From Verrucomicrobiia bacterium (lineage in GTDB: Bacteria > Verrucomicrobiota > Verrucomicrobiia > Limisphaerales > DTLC01), in contig JANWZY010000010.1 in NCBI GenBank assembly GCA_025061935.1, forward strand, positions 6,978 to 21,426: a DNA stretch of 14,449 nt. Direction: 5' to 3'. Shown here piece after piece: positions 5,764-12,262 of the stretch (position 1 is its first letter; the number at the start of each line of letters is the position of its first letter). Made by a program: the position numbers and the translations under genes. The notes under the pieces were generated by a model. That model did not search any database and was not told the origin of the DNA. It saw only the letters and a list, made by a program, of their open reading frames with translations.

Positions 5764-7191
5764 TCAATCGTGCTTGGATCCTTCGGACGCGCGCGGGCGC
5801 GGTCGCGGCACGAGCACGATCGGGCAACCTTCATAGCCGAATGCCCGGCGGAGCTGGTGCACAAGGTATTTCTTGTACGGCTCGGTTAGCAACTCGACAC
5901 GGTTGACAAACATCAGGAACGTGGGCGGCGCCTGCTTGATCTGCGTCGCATAGAAAAATTTGAGCCGGTGCCCGCGCTTGCTCGGCGGCTGACGCAGCTC
6001 GACTGCGTCGTGAAGCGTCCGGTTCAAAATGCCCGTGGGAATCTTCTGTTGCAGTTGCCCGGCTACGAACCTGATCGCTTCGAGCAACCGATCCAGATTG
6101 AAGCGCGTGAGCGCGGAAATGAATATCACCGGCGCGTAATCGAGGAAGAAAATCCGCTCCTGGACCCATTTGGCGAAGTCGGTGAACGTAACCGGCTTTT
6201 TATCGCCCGTGCGCGCACGCTGCGGGTTAGCAGCTCCAGCAATTTGCGCCTCGTAAATGTCCCACTTGTTCACCGCGATCACGCACGCTTTGTTGTGCTC
6301 GGCGATCAGGCCCGCAACTTTTTTGTCCTGTTGCACTACCCCTGCTTCCGCGTCCAGCACGAGCACAGCGATGTCGCACCGCGCAATTGCGTTCTCAGCA
6401 CGTGTGATGCTGAAAAACTCGATCGAGCTGGAAATGCTACGCCTGCGCCGGATTCCGGCGGTGTCTATCAGTACGTACTGCTGGCGCACGCCGTCGGTCT
6501 CGACTTCGAACGGCACGTCCACAGCGTCGCGCGTAGTGCCGGGTATCGGCGTGACAATCACACGCTCGGACCCGATCAGCGCATTTATGAGCGATGACTT
6601 GCCCACGTTCGGCCGGCCGACAACTGCGATCTTGAGCGGCGTCTGCGCCTCTGCCGCAGGCGATTCACCCTGTCCGCTGCCTGGCCTGGGCAACAGCGCC
6701 ACGGCAGCTTCCACTAATTCGCCTACACCGCGGCCATGGATCGCACTCACAGGAAAGATTTTCTCGAAGCCCAGTTCGGCGAACTCGACGGACCTCAATG
6801 CCAGCTCTTTTGAGTCCGCCTTGTTCGCGGCCACCACGACAGGTTTCCCGCTTTCGCGCAGCCGCTGCGCCACGTCGCGGTCGAGCGGGACCATCCCGTC
6901 CTGCACATCCACAACCAAAATGACCACGTCTGCAGATTCGATTGCCAGTTCCACTTGCCGCACCGTGGCCTCGAGGATCACGTCATGTGTTTTTTCGCCG
7001 CGCAACAGGCCGAGTCCACCGGTATCAACCAGCGTGAATGTGTGCCCGCGCCACTCGACCTCGGCACTCACGCGGTCGCGTGTAACACCTGGCTCGTCGT
7101 GCACAATTGCGATTCGCCGCCCTGCCAAACGGTTGAACAAGGCGGACTTCCCCACATTCGGACGGCCGACTATGGCAATGACACCCGGCAT
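5764..7191 (-). CDS. der: GTPase Der (EngA), ribosome assembly
   Basis: A 475-residue tandem-GTPase essential for 50S subunit maturation in the cytoplasm. The first G domain has GRPNVGKS at 9-16, DTGG at 56-59 and NKAD at 123-126. The second has GRPNVGKS at 192-199, DTAG at 243-246 and NKWD at 308-311. The C-terminal KH-like domain follows (FFYATQIKQAPPTFLMFVN) and ends in a basic tail. The linker between the G domains (about 168-186) is low-complexity and variable, as usual. Length is normal and no key motif is missing. The ATG overlaps nothing but faces the feo cluster divergently across a 101-nt spacer. It lies upstream of hydB on the same strand without an obvious functional link. Confidence 0.97.
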   Translation of the reverse strand: MPGVIAIVGRPNVGKSALFNRLAGRRIAIVHDEPGVTRDRVSAEVEWRGHTFTLVDTGGLGLLRGEKTHDVILEATVRQVELAIESADVVILVVDVQDGMVPLDRDVAQRLRESGKPVVVAANKADSKELALRSVEFAELGFEKIFPVSAIHGRGVGELVEAAVALLPRPGSGQGESPAAEAQTPLKIAVVGRPNVGKSSLINALIGSERVIVTPIPGTTRDAVDVPFEVETDGVRQQYVLIDTAGIRRRRSISSSIEFFSITRAENAIARCDIAVLVLDAEAGVVQQDKKVAGLIAEHNKACVIAVNKWDIYEAQIAGAANPQRARTGDKKPVTFTDFAKWVQERIFFLDYAPVIFISALTRFNLDRLLEAIRFVAGQLQQKIPTGILNRTLHDAVELRQPPSKRGHRLKFFYATQIKQAPPTFLMFVNRVELLTEPYKKYLVHQLRRAFGYEGCPIVLVPRPRPRASEGSKHD

Positions 7192-7209
7192 TGACCGTGC
7201 CCGAGATTA

Positions 7210-7229
7210 AATTTGGGGGCCAACAAATT
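7210..7229. promoter_or_regulatory. Dyad symmetry in the der/feo divergent spacer, candidate operator
   Basis: AATTTG (7210-7215) and CAAATT (7224-7229) form a perfect 6-bp dyad with an 8-nt spacer, inside the AT-richest part of the 101-nt spacer between the divergent der and feoA genes. An alternative inner pairing TTGG/CCAA is also possible. Its position suits an iron-responsive operator, but it does not match a Fur or DtxR/IdeR consensus I know. No clear -35/-10 pair was found. Confidence 0.3.
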
Positions 7230-7292
7230 CAACTATTGCTGACCGCGCCTGGTTCCTTGCTTGGCCCGGGCACGCGGGTTATTTTCACACCG

Positions 7293-7607
7293 ATGAACAT
7301 CAAGAAAGTCAGCGAGCCGCGTGCGCACGCAACCGGCGCGTCTGCTGGCGTGTGCCCGCTGAGCAGGGTCGCGCCGGGCGCGCTCGTGCGCATCAAGCAG
7401 TTAACCGTCTCGGCGGCGGAGGCGGAGCGGCTCCGTGAACTGGGCCTGGCCGAGCGGCGCCAGATCAAGCTGATCAAGCGCCGGCCAAGCTACGTTTGCC
7501 AGGTCGGAGGCAGCCAACTATGGCTAAACAAAGATTTGGCAGAGAACATTCTGGTCGAACCAGTGCCGGATGCGGCCGCAAAAGTTTATCGAGACCAGGA
7601 AGAGTGA
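7293..7607 (+). CDS. feoA: FeoA domain protein (first copy)
   Basis: The 104 residues contain an SH3-like FeoA domain: LSRVAPGALVRIKQL, then ERLRELGLAERRQIKLIKRRPSYVCQVGGSQLWLNKDLAENILVEP. FeoA assists the FeoB ferrous-iron permease at the inner face of the membrane. About 24 residues precede the domain and a 15-residue charged tail follows, so it is longer than the usual 75-85. The ATG at 7293 is the first ATG, but no Shine-Dalgarno precedes it. A TTG at 7191 in the same frame, or an internal start closer to the domain, cannot be excluded. It is separated from the second feoA by 196 bp carrying a dispersed repeat. Confidence 0.85.
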   Translation: MNIKKVSEPRAHATGASAGVCPLSRVAPGALVRIKQLTVSAAEAERLRELGLAERRQIKLIKRRPSYVCQVGGSQLWLNKDLAENILVEPVPDAAAKVYRDQEE

Positions 7608-7614
7608 GTGGCAG

Positions 7615-7755
7615 CTTTTCATTAACGCCGGGCTTCGGGCCAGTGTATGCCTGCACCGATCTTCAACACCGTTTCAACGGTTCCACGCACGCGCGCCAAG
7701 CCGTTGAAACGGGGTACTCCCCTCGGTGCTTTTACCCCAGCCGAAGCCGGGCACC
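7615..7755 (+). repeat. 141-bp dispersed repeat, copy B, inside the feo cluster
   Basis: This copy aligns with the reverse complement of 615-755 and starts only 7 nt after the feoA stop. Its centre is a perfect 12-bp stem, CCGTTTCAACGG (7669-7680) and CCGTTGAAACGG (7701-7712), with a 20-nt loop. Hairpin-like GGGCTTCGGGCC and GCCGAAGCCGGGC segments form the ends. Because it lies between co-oriented feo genes it is probably transcribed, and could act as an RNA stem-loop that affects mRNA stability or partial termination. It encodes nothing. Confidence 0.75.
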
Positions 7756-7803
7756 AATCGAGTCGGATGAAAAGCGTTACGGCGTTATTCAAGGCCCGAT
7801 AGA

Positions 7804-8043
7804 ATGACTCCGGAACCTACACCGCTTACTTCGCTGCGCGAGGGCGCAATTGCAACCGTGGCGGAAATTAAGTTGCCAGCCGAGCAACGGCGGCGGCTCT
7901 TCGAGCTCGGGTTGCTGCTCGGCACACCTGTCGAGCTTGTCCGGTTCGCGCCATTCGGTGACCCGGTCGAGATCAAGGTACGCGGGTACAACTTGAGCCT
8001 GCGCAGACACGAGGCCGAACAAATCTTGGTGCGTCCCGCCTAG
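7804..8043 (+). CDS. feoA: FeoA domain protein (second copy)
   Basis: This is a compact 79-residue FeoA of standard family length: LTSLREGAIATVAEIKLPAE, then RRLFELGLLLGTPVELVRFAPFGDPVEIKVRGYNLSLRRHEAEQILV. The LFELGL...GTPVE pattern is typical of the SH3-like fold. An AAGG stretch lies 9 nt before the ATG. It sits 25 nt before feoB and is almost certainly co-transcribed with it, as the FeoB partner. It differs clearly from the first FeoA in sequence, so the pair is an old duplication or two separately acquired paralogues and not a recent tandem copy. Confidence 0.93.
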   Translation: MTPEPTPLTSLREGAIATVAEIKLPAEQRRRLFELGLLLGTPVELVRFAPFGDPVEIKVRGYNLSLRRHEAEQILVRPA

Positions 8044-8068
8044 CCTGCGCCGAGGCAAACGACTTGCA

Positions 8069-10372
8069 ATGAACCACACCGAGCACGCTCCCGCCGACCT
8101 GAATCAGGCTCGGGACATCCAGCGGGATACCCAGCCCCGCGCTGGCGAGCCAGCCGCGCCGTCCACGCTCCAATACGTGGTTCTGACAGGCAACCCGAAC
8201 ACGGGCAAGACGTCCGTGTTCAACGCGCTCACAGGCCTCCGCGCCAAAGTCGGCAACTACGCAGGTGTAACCGTCGAGCGGATCGAGGGCCGGCTAGTTG
8301 GTGCACCGGCCGGACTAGACGTGCGCGTGCTGGACCTGCCTGGCGCTTACAGCCTCAGAGCGACCTCGGTAGCCGAGCAGGTCGCGTGCGACGTGCTGTT
8401 GCAGCGGCAGCCGGATGTACCCCCGCCGGCGCTAGTAGTAATCGTGCTCGACGCGTCGAACCTGGAGCGGAACCTGTACTATGCCACCCAAGTGATCGAG
8501 CTGGGGTACCCGACACTAGTAGCGCTGAACATGGTGGACGTGGCCGAGGCGAACGGTATCCACGTGGACACATCAAAGCTGGCAGACGCACTCGGCGTCC
8601 CTGTAATACCGACAATAGCTACCGGACGGAAAGGGATACCGGAGCTGCGCCAGGCAATAATATCGGCGCTGCAACGGCCGGCCTGCACGCGCCCGAAGTC
8701 GTTCTGCGCACTGCCCGGCCCGTTCCAAGCCGAGGTCGATGACCTGGCACGGCTGCTTGCTACCGTACGCCCGAGCCACGCTTGGCTTGCGCCTGCCGAA
8801 GCGCTGCTTCTGCTGAGCAGCGTGCGCGCGCTCGAATCGAGCATGAAGCACCTGCCAAAGCACGTGATTGATGCAGTGCATGCGGCGCGTGCGCGATTGG
8901 AAGCGGCCAACATTGATTGGCGGACGTTGCCCATCGAAGCGCGGTACGCAACAGCGCAAGCGATACATCAGGCGGTGGCCACCGAACACTGGCCCCGGGG
9001 TGAAACCGTTACGGACAAACTCGACCGCGTGCTCACGCACCGGTTGTGGGGCACCGTCATCTTCCTCAGCGCCATGGCATTGATGTTCCAGGCCATGTTC
9101 GTTTTCGGGCGGGTGCCGTCCCAGGCATTGCAGGCAGGCTTCAGCCTGTTGGGCCGTGCGATCGAAAGCGTGTTGCCCCCGGGCGACCTCACAGACCTGC
9201 TCGTCAACGGCGTAATCGGCGGCGTCGGGGCCGTGGTCGTGTTTCTGCCTCAAATCCTGCTGCTGTTCCTGTTCATCGAGTTCCTGGAGGACACCGGGTA
9301 CATGGCGCGCGTCGCGTTCTTAATGGACCGCGTGCTCAGCAAGGTGGGGTTGGCTGGCAAAAGCTTCATTCCGTTGCTGTGCTCGTTCGGGTGCGCGATC
9401 CCGGGCATAATGGCTGCGCGCGCCATCGAAAGCCCACGCGACAGGCTCGTCACATGCCTCGTCGTGCCGTTGATGGGTTGCTCGGCGCGGCTGCCGGTTT
9501 ACACGTTGCTCATCTCGGCTTGCATACCTGAGACGAAGGCGTTCGGCGTGTTGAATCTGCGCGGGCTGACCATGCTCGGGATGTACATCCTCGGCATCGC
9601 CGCAGCGCTCTCAATGGCGTGGCTGTTTAAAAACACGTTGCTCAAGGGCGAACCGTCCATGTTGGTGATGGAGCTGCCCCCGTACCGCAAACCGCTGCTT
9701 GGGGCCATGCTGATCCGGATGTGGGACCGCGCGAAACTGTTCTTGTACCGCGCCGGGACAGTCATTCTCGGCGTGAACATCATCTTGTGGTTCCTACTGT
9801 CGTATCCGCGCGACGCGCAGCTCGAACGCGCGTCCGAAGCCAAGCTGGCAGAAGTCCGGGCGCAACTGGCTACAGGTGGCTTGACCAGTACAGAAGCCGA
9901 GACTGCAATGGCCGCGATCCAGGCCGAGCGCGAGGCGGCCAGGCTCACGCATAGTTTCGCCGGCCGGCTCGGGCGGCTCATCGAGCCTGTTATTGCGCCG
10001 CTCGGGTTCGATTGGAAAATCGGCATCGGCATAGTCGCCTCATTCGGCGCGCGGGAGCTGTTCGTCAGCACAATGGCCATCATCCACAACATGGGGCAGC
10101 CGGACGACACAGGACTCAACTTACACGACTTGGCGCAGAAGCTCCGGACAGAGCGTAGGCCGGATGGCACGCCAGCGTTTACCACACTCACAGGAGTCAC
10201 TCTGATGGTGTTTTATGTATTCGCGCTGCAGTGTGCCAGTACTGTGGCGGTCATGTGGCGTGAAACGAACTCGCTCAAATGGCCATTGATCCAGTGGATT
10301 TACATGGGCGCGCTGGCATGGATCATGGCGTTCCTGACGCGCCAGCTCGGACTACTGCTCGGCCTTGGCTAA
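8069..10372 (+). CDS. feoB: Ferrous iron transport protein B (FeoB)
   Basis: A 767-residue GTP-regulated inner-membrane Fe(II) transporter. The N-terminal G domain carries GNPNTGKT (41-48), the GNYAGVTVE switch region (62-70), DLPG (89-92) and NMVD (154-157). A helical insertion domain follows to about residue 310. The membrane part shows the Gate motifs, including the conserved SFGCAIPGIMAARAIESPRD and GCSARLPVYTLL segments, and ends with a final hydrophobic helix (ALAWIMAFLTRQLGLLLGLG). A 35-residue hydrophilic N-terminal extension precedes the G domain. The loop LERASEAKLAEVRAQLATGG... is a predicted charged helix between membrane segments. Only a weak GAGG lies upstream of the ATG. No feoC follows. 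Confidence 0.96.
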   Translation: MNHTEHAPADLNQARDIQRDTQPRAGEPAAPSTLQYVVLTGNPNTGKTSVFNALTGLRAKVGNYAGVTVERIEGRLVGAPAGLDVRVLDLPGAYSLRATSVAEQVACDVLLQRQPDVPPPALVVIVLDASNLERNLYYATQVIELGYPTLVALNMVDVAEANGIHVDTSKLADALGVPVIPTIATGRKGIPELRQAIISALQRPACTRPKSFCALPGPFQAEVDDLARLLATVRPSHAWLAPAEALLLLSSVRALESSMKHLPKHVIDAVHAARARLEAANIDWRTLPIEARYATAQAIHQAVATEHWPRGETVTDKLDRVLTHRLWGTVIFLSAMALMFQAMFVFGRVPSQALQAGFSLLGRAIESVLPPGDLTDLLVNGVIGGVGAVVVFLPQILLLFLFIEFLEDTGYMARVAFLMDRVLSKVGLAGKSFIPLLCSFGCAIPGIMAARAIESPRDRLVTCLVVPLMGCSARLPVYTLLISACIPETKAFGVLNLRGLTMLGMYILGIAAALSMAWLFKNTLLKGEPSMLVMELPPYRKPLLGAMLIRMWDRAKLFLYRAGTVILGVNIILWFLLSYPRDAQLERASEAKLAEVRAQLATGGLTSTEAETAMAAIQAEREAARLTHSFAGRLGRLIEPVIAPLGFDWKIGIGIVASFGARELFVSTMAIIHNMGQPDDTGLNLHDLAQKLRTERRPDGTPAFTTLTGVTLMVFYVFALQCASTVAVMWRETNSLKWPLIQWIYMGALAWIMAFLTRQLGLLLGLG

Positions 10373-10404
10373 TCGCGCGAATCCGCCAAAGGGCAGGAAA
10401 TTTT

Positions 10405-10479
10405 TGGTGCCAGAGGAGGGATTCGAACCCCCGACCAAGGGCTTATGAGTCCCCTGCTCTACCGCTGAGCTACTCTGGC
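10405..10479 (-). tRNA. tRNA with CAT anticodon (tRNA-Met, or tRNA-Ile2)
   Basis: The 75-nt cloverleaf has a perfect 7-bp acceptor stem (GCCAGAG/CTCTGGC), D arm GCTC/GAGC, a T arm with TTCGAAT loop, and an encoded CCA end. The anticodon loop is CTCATAA. Stem position 31-39 reads A-G rather than a Watson-Crick pair; the other four anticodon-stem pairs form (one G-T). It is an elongator-type tRNA since the acceptor starts with a G-C pair. CAT could be methionine or a lysidine-modified isoleucine tRNA; methionine is the default call. Confidence 0.92.
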
Positions 10480-10676
10480 AACTGCGCTCGGCCGGTCGGC
10501 ACCCGAGCCGCTTCAACACAGTATGTGCGCGTGCGCGCCGCGCCGCAAGTCGTTTCACGCATGCAGCCGCCTGCACGTGACCGGCATCGGCCAGGCCGCG
10601 GCAGTTGGCCGCTTGCACCCCCAACGTACTTTTGGTTAACGTCCGGGCCGACCGTAACAACGGATCGAAACACAAC
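10480..10676. other. tRNA-dapL divergent intergenic region
   Basis: This 197-bp spacer must hold the promoter for dapL on the plus strand and that of the tRNA on the minus strand. It is GC-rich, with alternating CG/GC tracts around 10528-10546. The dapL ATG is preceded only by a weak GGA, and no clear plus-strand -35/-10 pair is visible. A minus-strand candidate promoter is listed separately. Confidence 0.4.
10520..10548 (-). promoter_or_regulatory. Candidate sigma70-type promoter for the tRNA
   Basis: On the minus strand TTGCGG (10548-10543) is followed after 17 nt by CATACT (10525-10520), four of six bases of the -10 consensus. Transcription would start about 30-35 nt before the mature tRNA 5' end. 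The -35 matches only in TTG, so this is tentative. Confidence 0.28.
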
Positions 10677-11915
10677 ATGGCCTACTTGAACGAAAACTTT
10701 TTGAAACTCAAGTCGGGGTATTTGTTCCCGGAGATCGCCCGGCGCGTGCGCGCATTCCGCGAGGCTAATCCTGAAGCGGCTAAGCGACTCATCAGTTGCG
10801 GCATAGGCGATGTGACCGAGCCACTGCCGCAAGCGGCCATTGCCGCGATGCACAAAGCGGTGGAGGAACTAGCCGCGCGGGAAACGTTCCGCGGCTACGG
10901 CCCGGAGCAGGGCTACGAATGGCTCAGGGCCGCAATTGCGCAGCACGACTACCGCGCGCGCGGATGCGACATCGCCGACGACGAAATATTCGTAAGCGAC
11001 GGCGCCAAATGCGACACGGCTAACATTCTGGATATCTTCGGCCGCAACAACAAAATCGCCGTGGCCGACCCGGTGTATCCGGTCTATGTCGACACAAACG
11101 TGATGGCTGGCCACACCGGCCCTGCAGACGCGGCGGGGCGGTATAGCCGCCTGGTTTACCTGCCTTGTACGCCTGCTAACGGGTTTGTGCCGGAGCCGCC
11201 CAAACGACACGTGGACATCATCTACCTGTGCTCGCCGAACAATCCGACCGGCGCAGCCGCCACGCGCGCACAGCTTGAAGCATGGGTTAACTACGCCCTG
11301 GCGCACAAGGCGATCATACTGTTCGACGCCGCATACGAAGCGTACATAACGGACCCGGCGCTGCCTCACTCGATTTATGAAATACCTGGCGCACGCGAAT
11401 GCGCCATCGAATTCCGGAGCTTCTCAAAAAACGGCGGTTTCACAGGCGTCCGGTGCGCGTTTACAGTGGTGCCCAAAACGCTCCGCGCCGCCACACGCGC
11501 GGGCGAGCTGCACTCGTTGCACGGGTTGTGGCTCCGACGGATGACAACCAAGTTCAACGGCGTCTCATACATTACCCAGCGCGGCGCCGAGGCACTGTAC
11601 ACGCCTGAGGGCAAAGCACAGGTCCGCGCGCTCATCGAGCACTACCTCGGGAACGCAAAAGTGTTACGCGAAGGCTTGACTAAGTCCGGACTGACCGTTT
11701 ACGGGGGGGTGAACGCGCCGTACCTGTGGGTTAAACTGCCCAACGGTATATCGAGCTGGGACGCGTTCGACAAAATTTTGCGCGAAGCGAATGTGGTTGT
11801 TACCCCTGGCAGCGGATTCGGCGCCAACGGCGAAGGCTATGTCCGCGTCAGTGCTTACAACAGCCGCGCCAATGCTGAAGAAGCCGCGCGCAGGTTCCAA
11901 AACCTGCGCTGGTAA
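10677..11915 (+). CDS. dapL: LL-diaminopimelate aminotransferase
   Basis: A 412-residue PLP-dependent class I/II aminotransferase that converts tetrahydrodipicolinate to LL-diaminopimelate in one step, with glutamate as amino donor, bypassing the acyl-blocked DAP pathway for lysine and peptidoglycan. Family marks are the MAYLNENFLKLKSGYLFPEI start, SDGAKCD (107-113), CSPNNPTG (185-192), DAAYEAY (217-223) and the PLP-lysine motif SFSKNGGFTGVR (Lys251). The ATG at 10677 gives exactly the family N-terminus; the frame is open 24 codons further upstream but unlike the family. Plants, Chlamydiae and Verrucomicrobia are known to use DapL, which fits the proposed host. It appears to be a single-gene unit. 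Confidence 0.95.
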   Translation: MAYLNENFLKLKSGYLFPEIARRVRAFREANPEAAKRLISCGIGDVTEPLPQAAIAAMHKAVEELAARETFRGYGPEQGYEWLRAAIAQHDYRARGCDIADDEIFVSDGAKCDTANILDIFGRNNKIAVADPVYPVYVDTNVMAGHTGPADAAGRYSRLVYLPCTPANGFVPEPPKRHVDIIYLCSPNNPTGAAATRAQLEAWVNYALAHKAIILFDAAYEAYITDPALPHSIYEIPGARECAIEFRSFSKNGGFTGVRCAFTVVPKTLRAATRAGELHSLHGLWLRRMTTKFNGVSYITQRGAEALYTPEGKAQVRALIEHYLGNAKVLREGLTKSGLTVYGGVNAPYLWVKLPNGISSWDAFDKILREANVVVTPGSGFGANGEGYVRVSAYNSRANAEEAARRFQNLRW

Positions 11916-12262
11916 AACGAGGCCCGCTGAGCCTGCGGACTGCTAGCGGCTGAGACCGGAACCAGCCCCGAGCTAAACACTTTTGATTACCGATTCAAGG
12001 CCGGTCCTACGGCCGCGCCGGCAAACTTTTTAAGCGGCCCGCCCGACGCAGTCCACTGACACGGTCCAGTGGACCCGCATCTTCACCGAACTGGCGTGGG
12101 AGAAAAGGCCCTCAGCCACACGGTGGGTCCGGCCAAAAGCAAAGTAAAATCGGGGCAAATGCCTCCACGCTGGGCGAACCGCGCCGCCGCACAGATGCCA
12201 ACACTTCCTTTTACCTTGGCTGAACGGCGCGCGCCAATGTACAAGTTGCTCTGCACGCAGAT
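11916..12262. other. Intergenic region between dapL and the beta-helix gene
   Basis: The 347 bp hold no convincing gene. After dapL only weak stem potential is visible (around 11925-11955) and no T-run terminator. The clearest structure is the hairpin at 12051-12074. A promoter for the downstream gene is expected here but none is convincing. Confidence 0.4.
12051..12074. repeat. Perfect 8-bp hairpin
   Basis: GTCCACTG (12051-12058) and CAGTGGAC (12067-12074) enclose an 8-nt loop. It lies 136 nt after the dapL stop, with a short TTTTT at 12027-12031 upstream and none downstream. It may be a terminator-like or mRNA structure, or a binding site. Confidence 0.4.

Noticed and set aside
6257..7210. 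317-codon plus-strand frame antisense to der
   Set aside because: Serine/threonine/arginine-rich antisense shadow of a conserved gene.
7588..7762. ATCGAG hexamers (7588-7593, 7757-7762) as target-site duplication of repeat copy B
   Set aside because: The left one is inside feoA coding sequence, 21 nt away from the repeat edge, and a 6-mer match is easily chance.
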